Source: Clostridia bacterium (GTDB lineage Bacteria; Bacillota; Clostridia; Peptostreptococcales; Acidaminobacteraceae). Taken from it: a stretch of DNA of 64,000 nt. The stretch is taken from the NCBI GenBank assembly GCA_014859095.1, contig JACUUV010000001.1:145077-209076 (forward strand), read 5' to 3'. Below, piece after piece: positions 25,768 through 35,620 of this stretch; position 1 is the stretch's first letter, and each line of letters opens with the position of its first letter. A program made the position numbers and the translations under genes. The notes beneath the pieces were generated by a model, which was not told the origin of the DNA, did not search any database, and saw only the letters and a list, made by a program, of their open reading frames with translations.

Positions 25768-26559
25768 TCAAATCTTGCTTAAATCCATTTTATTGTTCCA
25801 ATTGTTCAGAATATAAAATCCTTTGTTGAGTTTGTCATGCTCCAAATAATCGATATCACGGTCATCCAATCGCCTCAGGAGGCCTCCAGCCTCCTTGACG
25901 ATGCATTCCATGGCACAGGTGTCCCATTTCATGGACAATCCAAAATTATAATAGACATCATAAGACCCTTCCGCAATCAGACAGCCTTTGATTGAACTCC
26001 CCATTTCAGTGACACTGAGTATGACATCCGCATTGTGGCTGAGAAATTTCTGCGTTCTTTTTGAAGGATGCGAGCGGCTGATCAACAAGTGATAAGGTTT
26101 TTCACGTTTTGAAACATGCAATTCAGTGACTTTTTCATCAGAAAGCGCTTTTTTATATGCGCCTTCACCACTCACAGCATAGTAGATTATCTTCTTGACA
26201 GGAAGATATACAACTCCAAGAACAACCTTTCCCTCCACAATCAGACCGATGTTGACGGCAAACTCACCATTTTTCTTGATGAATTCTTTTGTTCCGTCCA
26301 AAGGATCGATTACCCAAAAACGCTTTTTGTCAAAACGGCTTTCATCATCGATCACTTCTTCTGAAAGCATTCCATCCTCAGGAAACATACTTGCCAAACG
26401 CTCTAGAATGATTGTGTTTGATGCAAAGTCGGCTTCAGTGACCGGAGAAGTATCTTCCTTATAGGCAACGACAAAGTCCTTGTTGTAGATTTCCATAATT
26501 TTCTCGCCTGCCGCATATGCGGCATTCATTGCACACTGCAGTTCATTTTCAAACATCAT
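25768..26559 (-). CDS. cysQ: 3'(2'),5'-bisphosphate nucleotidase, inositol monophosphatase family
   Basis: This 263-residue Mg-dependent phosphatase of the CysQ branch removes the 3' phosphate from PAP/PAPS. Metal site motifs are present: SEEVIDDE (first Glu), WVIDPLDGTKEFI (the DPLDGT signature) and MKWDTCAMECIVKEAGG (late Asp region). GAGG precedes ATG 26557-26559. It lies 8 bases after addA, so it is co-transcribed with the DNA-repair genes. Substrate assignment rests on the DGTKEFI variant typical of CysQ rather than IMPase. Confidence 0.88.
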   Translation of the reverse strand: MMFENELQCAMNAAYAAGEKIMEIYNKDFVVAYKEDTSPVTEADFASNTIILERLASMFPEDGMLSEEVIDDESRFDKKRFWVIDPLDGTKEFIKKNGEFAVNIGLIVEGKVVLGVVYLPVKKIIYYAVSGEGAYKKALSDEKVTELHVSKREKPYHLLISRSHPSKRTQKFLSHNADVILSVTEMGSSIKGCLIAEGSYDVYYNFGLSMKWDTCAMECIVKEAGGLLRRLDDRDIDYLEHDKLNKGFYILNNWNNKMDLSKI

Positions 26560-26567
26560 ACCGACCT

Positions 26568-29500
26568 CTATTTCTGGAATGTGAAGAATTGGTCCACGTC
26601 AAAATAATACAGATGCATTTCTTTGACAGGTTTACTTGAAAGTGTTTCAATTGCTTTTTTATAATACTGAAGTTGTATTCCATACTTGGCGGACAAATCA
26701 GATAACGATTTTTTACCGACGTGATCGGTTTTATAATCGACGAGCACATATCCGTCATCTTCCTCAAAATACAAATCTATGACCCCTTGTACAAGTTGCT
26801 CGTCATCCAGCAAAACAAAAGGTCTCTCTTTGTGGATGTTGATACTTTGCCTTAATCTTATACCCATTTCGGTATTAAGAAAAGAAAGAATTTTTTGTGG
26901 CTCCAAATGTTCACATTCTTTTTCAGACAATGCATTCGATTCTCTTAGATTTTCTATTTCAATTGCAATACTTTCAAGACTATGTTCCGCTCTGAGATCG
27001 ATGCGTTCAAGCACCTTGTGCGTTGCTGTGCCTTTCTCCATCGGAGTTAGGGGTTGCTCTGATTTCAGAAACTCCGGAACGGCCGATAAAGCGGGTACGT
27101 TATAGACGGAATCATCCATGGATCTTTTTTTCTCGGAAACAGAGACTTTGAGCGGTTTGAAATTTTTATCGATCTGAGGCAGTTCATATGACAGCCTCCT
27201 TTCTATCGCCTCATCCACCTCAAGTTTTCCGGGATTGGTTTTCTTGATCTTTTCCCAGAACTCATATCGCTTTAATTGGTCCTGCTCGACTTTTCTCTCC
27301 GTTTGCACAAGGTTGGATTCAGATGTCTTATTGATCGACACCGCACCGCCGGTTCCAAAAGCGGGCATGAGCCAATCCACAAATCCACCTGATGAATAAA
27401 GACCATAGTAGTTGATGTCCCTCTCCCAAGCGCTGGATTTGGCATTGAGATCGTTCACCGTTGCAAATAGAATCATTCGGTCAACGGCTCTCGTCAGTCC
27501 AACATAGAGCACGCGCATTTCCTCTGACAACGTCTCTCTTTTCATTTCTTCTTTCAAAACAAACTGAGGCAATGATTTGGACTTGACTCTTAGATCCAAA
27601 TCCACATGTGAAAGCCCCACTCCCAGATTCTTATGCAAAATAAGATCACCATAGGTGTCCATCATATTGAATTTTCTCCCCAATCCACTTATGATGACGA
27701 CTGGAAATTCAAGACCTTTGGATTTATGGATGCTCATAAGCCTTACGACATCCTCTTCCTCGCCTATACTGCTTGCGACACCCATATCGCCACTGGTCGA
27801 TGTCATTTGATCGATGAAAGTTATGAAATGGGATAGCGTGAACAATCTTGAGTTTTTAAGATCCGTCGCCCGATCCACAAGCAATTTCAAATTGGCTTGT
27901 CTGGCCACTCCACCTGGCATTGCTATGACATAGTTGTAATAACCCGAAGTTTGCATCACATCCCATATCATCTCATCCAACGGAAGATAACGTGTTTTCT
28001 CACGCCAATCCTCCAATTGCTTTAAAAATGTTTCAAGTCTTTTTTTGGATTTGAACTCAATGCTTGATTCTTCCACTATTTTTTTGCATTTGTAGTAGTA
28101 GAAATGAGTATCTACTGTCAAAATTTTTAGATTTGCGATTTCCTCAACGTCAAGTCCGACCACCGGTGATCTTAAGACGGTCAACAATGGAAGGTCTTGC
28201 AAAGGGTTGTCTATGATTTTTAAAAGCTCTACCAGCATTTTGATTTCCAGTGCGTCAAAATAACCGGTCTGACTGTCTGCGTAAAGGGGTACGCCCTCTT
28301 CCATGAAAACATGTTCAAAAGTTGGTGTCCATGATTTTGAACTTCTGAGAAGCACTACGATGTCTTTGTACCGACAGCCCCTTAACACCTTTTCTTTTGG
28401 AAAATATAAGTTTGTTCCTATCAAGGTTTTGATTCTACCCGCAATAGCCCTAGCTTCGAGTTCGTCAGTTCTTAGTTCGGTCTCCACATCATCCTCAGGT
28501 TCTTCATCCAATCGTTTTTTGGATAGGATATTGACTTCGACATAGGGTCCGCCGGTTTCCTCGAAATGCATTTTACCATATAATTTTGCGGTGTGGTCGT
28601 ACGTCACATCCCCCAGTTTTTCGGACATGATTTGCTCAAACACCGTGTTGACCTGGTCGAGAATATCCGTCCTCGTTCTGAAATTGTTTTTCAAATCTAT
28701 TCGAACGAACTGTTCGGATGCCTTTTGAGCCAATTTCAAATTGAGCGTTTCGATAGCCAAGTTGGAATCTTCGATGTCTTCAATCAACTCATCAAAGTGT
28801 GTATACGTTTTATACTTTTCTATAAAAAGTTCTGGATCTGCGAGACGGAACTTGTATATGCTCTGTTTCACATCACCGACCATGAAAAGATTGTTCTTGC
28901 GTTTGATCCTATTAATGATGGTTTCCTGTATGGCACTGGAATCCTGGTATTCATCCACGAATATATAATCCATTTTGTCCCTGTAGACCTCACAGATGCG
29001 CGAGTCCTCGAGGATCTTGATTGCAAAATGCTCAAGGTCGTTGAAGTCCATTAGATTTTTTGACCGTTTCAATTGGCTGAATCTTTCCTCAAACGCCAAT
29101 GTCAACCGACATAATTCTTTCAACATTTCTGAAAGTGCAGGCATTTCAGCTTCGTATCGGTCCACTTCCTTATAGTCAAAGAATTTTTTCATGCTCTCAA
29201 AAATCTGTTTTTTTACCATTTTGTCTCTTATGACATCTTTGACTTCTATGATCAACGCCTCATCATAAAACTCTCTTTCATTTTTCTTGATGGAAGCTAT
29301 TCGATCAAATTTCGATCCTGCCATGGTCATCCCAAGAGCTTTCAGACCAATCTCAGCGCTCTCCGCAAGTCTTTCGAACATTTGGATATCCGAGCTGAAA
29401 GTAGGAATATAGGGTTCTGGACCGCCTGGTTCGTTACATAGTTCAGATGCCTTTTGAAGGAGTTGGATAGCTCCTTCGATTTTGTCCGATATCTGATCCA

Positions 29501-30137
29501 GCAAAATTTTCTCCCACAGCATTCTTAATGGATGGTCTGGTTTCGAGTAAGCGTCCATTTGGTATTCCAACCATTTGACAGGATAAGGTTGACTTAGGAT
29601 GAAACCATAAAGTTGCTTGATCATCAGTCTCAGTTTTTCATCATTACGATTTCCTGAAAAAGCTTCAACAAGATTTTCAAATTCCTCGGTGGGACCTTCA
29701 TAAGAAGCTTCAAGAACTTCATCCAAAGCCTGTTCAATCAAAATAAGTCTGTCGGTGTCTCTGATCAGCCTGAAATTTGGATCTATATCCACACTTTGAA
29801 AATGATTGCGTATGATGTCCAGACAAAAAGCATGAAAAGTTTTGATATTTGCCCTGTTTAGCAGCTTGATCTGTTCATGCAAGGCGCTCCCATCAGCTTC
29901 ATGGGTCTCAATTGCCTCGGCAAGGGCCTCTTCAATTCGGCTGCGCATTTCTCCTGCTGCGGCATTTGTATAGGTCACCACGAGCATTCTGTCCACTTGA
30001 GTCTCTTTACTCAGGATCAATTGGGTGATGCGCTCCACAAGTACGGCCGTTTTTCCCGAACCGGCAGCTGCTGACACAAGAATATTCGTATTTCTCAAAT
30101 CTATGGCCGCACGCTGTTCAAGTGTCCAATTAGCCAT
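26568..30137 (-). CDS. addA: ATP-dependent helicase/nuclease subunit A (AddA)
   Basis: This helicase and 3'-5' nuclease subunit of AddAB processes double-strand breaks for RecA. It has UvrD-like motifs: NWTLEQRAAIDL (Q motif), SAAAGSGKTAVLVERI (Walker A), YIFVDEYQDSS (Walker B), GDVKQSIYKFR (motif III), SIHKSKGLEFPVV, and EMRVLYVGLTRA (motif VI). A C-terminal RecB-type nuclease has GVIDLYFEE and VLVDYKTD. GGAGG five bases before ATG 30135-30137 fixes the start (about 1189 aa) over ATG 30152. It overlaps the addB end by 8 bases. Confidence 0.97.
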   Translation of the reverse strand: MANWTLEQRAAIDLRNTNILVSAAAGSGKTAVLVERITQLILSKETQVDRMLVVTYTNAAAGEMRSRIEEALAEAIETHEADGSALHEQIKLLNRANIKTFHAFCLDIIRNHFQSVDIDPNFRLIRDTDRLILIEQALDEVLEASYEGPTEEFENLVEAFSGNRNDEKLRLMIKQLYGFILSQPYPVKWLEYQMDAYSKPDHPLRMLWEKILLDQISDKIEGAIQLLQKASELCNEPGGPEPYIPTFSSDIQMFERLAESAEIGLKALGMTMAGSKFDRIASIKKNEREFYDEALIIEVKDVIRDKMVKKQIFESMKKFFDYKEVDRYEAEMPALSEMLKELCRLTLAFEERFSQLKRSKNLMDFNDLEHFAIKILEDSRICEVYRDKMDYIFVDEYQDSSAIQETIINRIKRKNNLFMVGDVKQSIYKFRLADPELFIEKYKTYTHFDELIEDIEDSNLAIETLNLKLAQKASEQFVRIDLKNNFRTRTDILDQVNTVFEQIMSEKLGDVTYDHTAKLYGKMHFEETGGPYVEVNILSKKRLDEEPEDDVETELRTDELEARAIAGRIKTLIGTNLYFPKEKVLRGCRYKDIVVLLRSSKSWTPTFEHVFMEEGVPLYADSQTGYFDALEIKMLVELLKIIDNPLQDLPLLTVLRSPVVGLDVEEIANLKILTVDTHFYYYKCKKIVEESSIEFKSKKRLETFLKQLEDWREKTRYLPLDEMIWDVMQTSGYYNYVIAMPGGVARQANLKLLVDRATDLKNSRLFTLSHFITFIDQMTSTSGDMGVASSIGEEEDVVRLMSIHKSKGLEFPVVIISGLGRKFNMMDTYGDLILHKNLGVGLSHVDLDLRVKSKSLPQFVLKEEMKRETLSEEMRVLYVGLTRAVDRMILFATVNDLNAKSSAWERDINYYGLYSSGGFVDWLMPAFGTGGAVSINKTSESNLVQTERKVEQDQLKRYEFWEKIKKTNPGKLEVDEAIERRLSYELPQIDKNFKPLKVSVSEKKRSMDDSVYNVPALSAVPEFLKSEQPLTPMEKGTATHKVLERIDLRAEHSLESIAIEIENLRESNALSEKECEHLEPQKILSFLNTEMGIRLRQSINIHKERPFVLLDDEQLVQGVIDLYFEEDDGYVLVDYKTDHVGKKSLSDLSAKYGIQLQYYKKAIETLSSKPVKEMHLYYFDVDQFFTFQK

Positions 30138-33100
30138 TTTTGCCTCCATCACTTACCTTCAATAATACTTCTTCGTTGGTATAGCTCTTTAAAACTCTGA
30201 AACGGTTGCTTTCAAAATGAGTGTCAAACTGACACAAAGCCTTGTAATCGCAATAGTCACAACTCTTGAAAGTCCCTGATTGACAAGGCTTGATGTCTAT
30301 CTTGCCATCAACGAGCTCATCCCCAACTTCCACAATGGTCTTTTTGACCCAATGGATCATATCATAAAAACTCTCAAGGGGAATTGTCTTCGAATCCTTT
30401 GTGAAAGAACCGTCATTTTTTATTTTGATTTGTACAACTTGTGATTGACTGTTTTCATAGAGGGATTCGTCCAGATTCTTGAGAACGTTGATATCATCCA
30501 CCACCAGACCATCAAGCTTCAGTTCACCCGCAATCTGCTTTTCAACCATTTCCTTGACTTGTTCAGCAGTCTCTATCATCGGGTCGTCAATCTTGAAATA
30601 AAATGCTCCGGCTGGTAACAGCTCAGCAGATTTGAAATACTCGGGATGACCAAGACAGGCATCCAGATATACCATCAATTGCATTTGGAGTCCGTTGTAG
30701 ATGTCTGAGAGCGACAATTGCTTCGATCCCGATTTATAATCAATTATTTTCACATAACTTTTCCCATTGGTTTCGAGCACATCAATTCGATCGATCACGC
30801 CTCTCAGTAAAATCTTCTCACCATTCGACAAAGTAAGAACTATTGGGGGAACACTGTTCATTCCATCAGAAAATACCATTTCAAAAGCGGCCGGAACGAA
30901 TTTTCCAAGTCTCAAATGCTCTGTAAGTGTCTTTGCGGCACGTCTGGAGACTCTCTTTAATTTTCTGATCATGTATTGATATTGAAATTTTGAACGGAAC
31001 AGTTCCGTATCGACCATCGAGTCGACGATTGCACCGATCATCTCATCACAAACTTCATCTGTCAGTTCAGACCAGTTCAGACCCAGTTCATAAATCTGTT
31101 TCCCAAACAATTCCAAAGTCTTGTGAAACAAAATACCAACGTCGGGATATTCCAGGGAAAAGTTTTTGACAGGTCGTGGTTTCAATCCTGTTGAAACAAA
31201 GTATTTGAATGGACATTGAATATATTCCTCAAGTCTAGAGACACTCGTCTTGATCGGCAGGTCATACAAAGAGCGCACAATGTCCCCGTTGATCCTATCC
31301 ACCATGTTGTCGTATCTTAAAGCATCCATGAGATGGGAAATCTCAATCGGTTCGTTCTTGCAATACCATTTGAACACATCCACCCAATCTTTTCGGATTG
31401 GATTGCCATCCATGGCACGTCGCATTTCAATTGCGAGATGTCTCAATGTCGATTTGCTTGTAGAAATATGATGATGAGTGGAAAGATCCTCTTCCTCGTA
31501 GATGCGTTCGTGTTCTATCTTAAGCGACAGATCCACCTTTCTTGCTTTGGAAATCAGATAGGACGCCCTTAAAGCGGCACCTTCCGCATCCGATTTGGCA
31601 TAGCTCAGATATAACCTTTCGCTTGGTCTCGTCACTGCGCTATATATGTTGAATGTTTCCTTGTCCACAAACATTTTACTATCCGACAAGAAACGGCCAC
31701 CTTTTTCGTGAAGTTTCTCTTTTTCAGTCTCTGAAATCAACTGTTGATCACTTCCCACTTCAGGTAAAATGCCATCATTGATTCCAAGGATGAACAACAC
31801 TTTTATGGGATGCGCTCTGGAACGATCCAATGATCCGATAAGAATTTGATGCTCATTGAGTGGTAAAAGTCCGACTTCCATATGTTCGAATCCTGTCTCA
31901 AGTAAGCCGGTAACCACGTCAAGCGATACTATTTCATCTCCCATGATTGCAACCAATTGATCAAAAAGTTCCATTGTCTTGTTCCAAACCTGGGTAAAAC
32001 GTTGTGCTTCATCATAATGATGGGTCTCAGTGAATTTTTTAACCGATCTGTCTATATCTTCCAGTATCCTCATTTCCACCAACATGTTGTAAAGGACTGA
32101 AATGACCTCACGTGTGCTTTTGGATTTGAGTTGATTCAATGGTTGGATGGTCCTATAAAGTCTTGCTCTGACCAGATCTATGCTGTCCAGATCCAAACCC
32201 TCAAGCGCCGGACGGGTAAAGGGTGTCTTCAAATGATATGTTTTGATTCCATACTGCTTGATATAGAGTTCAAATGCCGATATGACGTGATGAGGCAACT
32301 GATAATAACCAGTTTTAAGCAATTGAATCATATGTTCCGTTTTTTTAGGTTCATTGACCGCCTTAAAAAGCGACAATATGAAACGGATCAACGGATTGGA
32401 TAACACACTCGCTTTGATGTCAAGAAAGTATGGCAAATCATATGCGTTGAATATTCTTTTTATTGCCATCTCATATTCAGGAAGTGCGTTGGTCACCACT
32501 GCGATATCACGCCATTCGTACCCGTCTTCCCTGACGCATTTTACAATTTCAATCGCACAAGTCTCGATTTCACTGAGCCTGTTGTTCGATGCTATAATTC
32601 TTATGTTGTCATTATTGAACGAACTGGCTTTATAAGGATAAATCATCAAATTTTCAGCAAAATGTTCAATTCTCTCATTGCCAAAGGGTCGGTCAAAAAC
32701 CATCTTTTTCACTTCGATTTTTACGGTTTCTCCTATCTCGAGAATCTTTCGCACCATTTTATCTGTATGGTTGAATGTTCCTCTGTTTTGTTTCAAATCC
32801 CATGAAACCGTGATGGTCAGATTTCTGGAGCTCTGAGCGATCCGACTCAATATTTCATACTCCTGCACAGTGAAACTGTCAAAACCATCCACCCAGACGT
32901 CGGAGTGATTCAGCAATTCAGTTGTGGGCATGACTTCAAGGAGCAGGTTGTAATAATCCTCATCATCAAAAAAGAGTTCTCCCTTTTCATTTTCATATCC
33001 CTCAAAAATGGTTTTCAGATCTTTGATTTTGAATTTGAGCAGGCTTTCAACTTCGATGCCCTCATAAATGCGCTCCAAATCCTCCGGAACAATCATATTT

Positions 33101-33489
33101 TGCTTGAGTTCTTGAATTAATTCATGGAACTTTAGTAAAAACCCGGGTTTATCATAAGCATTCTTATAAAGATGCAAGACATCCTCACTTGATATAAACA
33201 CTTTTCTCAACAACATCAACTTTCCCATTTCAGTGATAATGGGCTGATTGATGTTACCGACCTCCTCAAAAATTCTATGCATAAGTCTTTTGAAACTGAT
33301 GATTTCTACACCCAGTATTCCGTTCATTCCGGAATGGGAAACGAACTGCTTCTCAGCCTCAAGAGTGAATTGCTCGGGAACAATCAAAATGGTCTCATTA
33401 TTTTTCCCATTTTCGATGTGTCTCTTCATTTCTTCATAAACGGTGTATGTTTTGCCACTTTTTGCCTGTCCCATGAATAAACGTATCAT
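30130..33489 (-). CDS. addB: ATP-dependent helicase/nuclease subunit B (AddB)
   Basis: This 1119-residue partner of AddA carries the second nuclease and an iron-sulfur cluster. Walker A GQAKSGKTYTVYEE is at residues 7-20. The inactive helicase-like core follows, then a C-terminal nuclease with LRGVIDRIDVLE and VKIIDYKSGSK. The four cluster cysteines appear as one in EYIQCPFKYF (about 793) and three in CQSGTFKSCDYCDYKALC (about 1075-1092). GGAGG precedes ATG 33487-33489. It is the first gene of the addB-addA-cysQ-hutD-PfkB-like run. Confidence 0.97.
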   Translation of the reverse strand: MIRLFMGQAKSGKTYTVYEEMKRHIENGKNNETILIVPEQFTLEAEKQFVSHSGMNGILGVEIISFKRLMHRIFEEVGNINQPIITEMGKLMLLRKVFISSEDVLHLYKNAYDKPGFLLKFHELIQELKQNMIVPEDLERIYEGIEVESLLKFKIKDLKTIFEGYENEKGELFFDDEDYYNLLLEVMPTTELLNHSDVWVDGFDSFTVQEYEILSRIAQSSRNLTITVSWDLKQNRGTFNHTDKMVRKILEIGETVKIEVKKMVFDRPFGNERIEHFAENLMIYPYKASSFNNDNIRIIASNNRLSEIETCAIEIVKCVREDGYEWRDIAVVTNALPEYEMAIKRIFNAYDLPYFLDIKASVLSNPLIRFILSLFKAVNEPKKTEHMIQLLKTGYYQLPHHVISAFELYIKQYGIKTYHLKTPFTRPALEGLDLDSIDLVRARLYRTIQPLNQLKSKSTREVISVLYNMLVEMRILEDIDRSVKKFTETHHYDEAQRFTQVWNKTMELFDQLVAIMGDEIVSLDVVTGLLETGFEHMEVGLLPLNEHQILIGSLDRSRAHPIKVLFILGINDGILPEVGSDQQLISETEKEKLHEKGGRFLSDSKMFVDKETFNIYSAVTRPSERLYLSYAKSDAEGAALRASYLISKARKVDLSLKIEHERIYEEEDLSTHHHISTSKSTLRHLAIEMRRAMDGNPIRKDWVDVFKWYCKNEPIEISHLMDALRYDNMVDRINGDIVRSLYDLPIKTSVSRLEEYIQCPFKYFVSTGLKPRPVKNFSLEYPDVGILFHKTLELFGKQIYELGLNWSELTDEVCDEMIGAIVDSMVDTELFRSKFQYQYMIRKLKRVSRRAAKTLTEHLRLGKFVPAAFEMVFSDGMNSVPPIVLTLSNGEKILLRGVIDRIDVLETNGKSYVKIIDYKSGSKQLSLSDIYNGLQMQLMVYLDACLGHPEYFKSAELLPAGAFYFKIDDPMIETAEQVKEMVEKQIAGELKLDGLVVDDINVLKNLDESLYENSQSQVVQIKIKNDGSFTKDSKTIPLESFYDMIHWVKKTIVEVGDELVDGKIDIKPCQSGTFKSCDYCDYKALCQFDTHFESNRFRVLKSYTNEEVLLKVSDGGKNG

Positions 33490-33649
33490 AATGCCTCCAA
33501 GTTTTAACCGGCGAGTTGATATATTTTACCATTTTTCAATAGGCCTATCAAGGAATATGCCTAATGGACAATGCAGAAAGGTTGTATTCCCATATTTATT
33601 TTTTCATGAAATAAGTGTATAATTTATCCATCACAACTAAGGAGGATTT

Positions 33650-34342
33650 ATGAAGTTATCACACAGGTTGTTAATCTTGTTTTTGAGTGTTGCCCTATCT
33701 CTGAACATATTCTTATTGGTATTTGAGCATTATGCTTTTAATTCCAATTATTATATAGAGAATTTTTTGGCTCTTGGCGTAGATGAGACAGTAGGAATTT
33801 CTGAAAATGATTTGGTCAGCGTTACAGAGGCATTGGTTTCATATATTGACGATGGTAGTGGGAATCTAATGACCACCGCTGTCGTGAATGGGACAAACGT
33901 GGTCTTTTATAATGTCAAAGAGCGTATTCATTTGGATGACATCTATATTCTCGCAAAAAATGCCAGAATGTTTGTTTTTGTGCTTCAAGTTTTGATGGTA
34001 CTTGCATTGCTCACATTGTTCTATTCTGCAAAAGGAGACATTCGGTACTTTCTTAAGCCACTTAAAGGAGCACTCTGGTCGGCACTCGCATTTATCACAT
34101 TTCTTGGTTCACTCTATTTTGTGGATTTCAATTGGGCTTTCTATCGTTTTCATGAGATCTTTTTCTCAAACGATCTCTGGCTCCTCGATCCACGTACCGA
34201 TCGTCTGATTCAACTCATGCCTCTTGAATTCTTTATCGGATTCACACGCACCTGGCTTTTGACTGCTGTGTTCGCGCATATTCTGTTGTTCATGATATAT
34301 CTCCTACTAAAACTTTTGATTAAAAAATTTGATAATGAATAA
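33650..34342 (+). CDS. DUF1461/TIGR01906-family integral membrane protein
   Basis: This 230-residue membrane protein of unknown function has a first hydrophobic helix (about 7-27), an extracytoplasmic segment with FYNVKERIHLDDIYIL (cf. the family's F.ERE..HM.DV), and three further helices (about 108-125, 139-160 and 200-222). The conserved DFNWAFYRFHEIFFSNDLWLLDP..DRLIQLMP signature precedes the last helix. AAGGAGG precedes ATG 33650. It is a single gene divergent from addB, and the end of its reading frame is part of a strong hairpin. Confidence 0.85.
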   Translation: MKLSHRLLILFLSVALSLNIFLLVFEHYAFNSNYYIENFLALGVDETVGISENDLVSVTEALVSYIDDGSGNLMTTAVVNGTNVVFYNVKERIHLDDIYILAKNARMFVFVLQVLMVLALLTLFYSAKGDIRYFLKPLKGALWSALAFITFLGSLYFVDFNWAFYRFHEIFFSNDLWLLDPRTDRLIQLMPLEFFIGFTRTWLLTAVFAHILLFMIYLLLKLLIKKFDNE

Positions 34343-34375
34343 GAAATCATTTGCTTTGCAAAAGATTTCTTATTC
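34337..34375 (+). terminator. Long hairpin overlapping the DUF1461 stop codon
   Basis: A 12-bp stem GAATAAGAAATC/GATTTCTTATTC plus an inner 5-bp TTTGC/GCAAA stem leave a three-base loop. The left arm includes the TAA stop. There is no long T run, so it could be an mRNA 3'-end stabiliser as easily as a terminator. Confidence 0.55.
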
Positions 34376-34377
34376 AT

Positions 34378-34413
34378 CGCGTAGGTAAGTTTCCGAAGGA
34401 AACTTACCTAGCG
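34378..34413. repeat. Inverted repeat in the DUF1461-DUF523 spacer
   Basis: A 13-bp perfect stem TAGGTAAGTTTCC/GGAAACTTACCTA has loop GAA and is extended by CGC/GCG across one bulged G. It is the second of four consecutive hairpins. Confidence 0.7.
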
Positions 34414-34542
34414 TCTCAGTCGATATTTGAAGATGTAATTGAGCATAATAGGTTTTGAATTACTAAGTTGGTATCAATATGCTTTAATACTATTACGAAC
34501 ATAGTCACATAAGCTCCTGTGTTAGCAGGCAAACACTATGTC

Positions 34543-34575
34543 GCCCAATATTTCCGCTTTGCGGAAATATTGGGC
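34543..34575. repeat. Inverted repeat, 15-bp perfect stem
   Basis: GCCCAATATTTCCGC pairs with GCGGAAATATTGGGC around a TTT loop. It has no adjacent T run. Between it and the previous hairpin, 34414-34542 is unique-looking sequence without a credible reading frame. Confidence 0.75.
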
Positions 34576-34585
34576 CTACGAGTAA

Positions 34586-34627
34586 AACAAAAAAACGAAC
34601 TTCACTTGTGAAGTTCGTTTTTTTGTT
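34586..34627. terminator. Bidirectional terminator before the DUF523 stop
   Basis: A stem of about 20 bp (core ACGAACTTCAC/GTGAAGTTCGT) is flanked by A/T runs on both sides. It ends immediately at the stop codon of the minus-strand DUF523/DUF1722 gene and would terminate it. Confidence 0.88.
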
Positions 34628-35605
34628 TTATAATCCTTTCCCAGAATCAGTAACCTCTATCAAATCCGTAGGAAACATATTGAAAATGGTCTGATTCTTA
34701 AGATAAGGTTCATCAAATCGGATCACCCATGATCGGATGATCATCAATACGCTTGAAAACGGAATTTTCTTGTTCTGATATTGTTCGAGCTGGTCAAAGA
34801 AAAAAGATTTTTCATCTTTGGAAAGCTCATTTTTGAAGTAACCAAACAAATGAAGCAACATATTGGTGTTCTTGCCGCTATTTGGATATGTCGAGTAAAT
34901 GGGAAGCATCGCTTGCTCATATAGTTTCAGCACTTCATCTGGTTGATGGTGTTCATGGTTGGCGACGATTTTGCCCATTTGCGACAAAGCCTTTTGATGA
35001 TAAGCCATGAACAGATATTTGTTTTTGGTATGGAAAGCGACCAATGGACTTGTTTTCTTGATGGCATTGACTTCGCTTACCACATTTCTGAACTCAAAAT
35101 GTAAAAATAATGACATCAAAAAATGCTCTCTGATGTTGAAGTGCATCAGTCTTCCATCGTCCTCCGTTGGAAGATTCGGAAAATGCGATTTGATGGCACC
35201 ACCGAAAAATCCGTTGGTCTTGTCTATACTCGGGACTTTACCCGCTGAGTGGTAATATTTGGCGTCCTTCAGTCCGCACGTCGGTGACTTGCATTTCAAG
35301 ATCACACCGTCAAATTCAGTTTGATTGTTTTCCTTGAAAAAGTTATCCATGAATTTTTCCATGTCCGGAGTCCGATCGGTGCCTTTATAGGAATCCACGA
35401 GTTTGAATCCGCTGTCGGTCTTGATAATCCGTATTGCTTCTCTTGGTGACGGTAGTCCAATGGCCATTTCAGGACATACCGTCACAAAATCGACATACTC
35501 CTTCAATTTTTCGATGGTCTCGTTTTTGATAACACTTCCGTCATATCTACAATTGCAATGCTCGAGACATGCACTGCATAATATTTTGGGTCTGGATAGT
35601 CCCAT
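34628..35605 (-). CDS. DUF523-DUF1722 (YbgA-type) fusion protein
   Basis: This 325-residue protein has an N-terminal DUF523 domain (1-155) with cysteines in CSACLEHCNCRYDG, VCPEMAIGL and CKSPTCGLKD. A C-terminal DUF1722 domain (about 185-310) carries HFLMSLFLHFEFR and LFGYFKNELSKDEK. Some DUF523 proteins are iron-sulfur 2-thiouracil desulfidases (TudS); the conserved cysteines fit that chemistry, but the substrate here is unknown. AGGAGG precedes ATG 35603-35605. It lies 15 bases after the CBS-ACT gene on the same strand, so the two are probably co-transcribed. Confidence 0.88.
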   Translation of the reverse strand: MGLSRPKILCSACLEHCNCRYDGSVIKNETIEKLKEYVDFVTVCPEMAIGLPSPREAIRIIKTDSGFKLVDSYKGTDRTPDMEKFMDNFFKENNQTEFDGVILKCKSPTCGLKDAKYYHSAGKVPSIDKTNGFFGGAIKSHFPNLPTEDDGRLMHFNIREHFLMSLFLHFEFRNVVSEVNAIKKTSPLVAFHTKNKYLFMAYHQKALSQMGKIVANHEHHQPDEVLKLYEQAMLPIYSTYPNSGKNTNMLLHLFGYFKNELSKDEKSFFFDQLEQYQNKKIPFSSVLMIIRSWVIRFDEPYLKNQTIFNMFPTDLIEVTDSGKGL

Positions 35606-35620
35606 TTGCTCCTCCTATCG

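Noticed and set aside
28702..28716. LexA-like site CGAAC...GTTCG inside addA
   Set aside because: The half-sites are separated by five bases instead of four and the site is deep inside coding sequence, so it is likely chance.
34378..34575. Short CRISPR-like repeat array
   Set aside because: The hairpins differ in sequence from each other and there is no direct repeat with regular spacers, nor any cas gene in the window.
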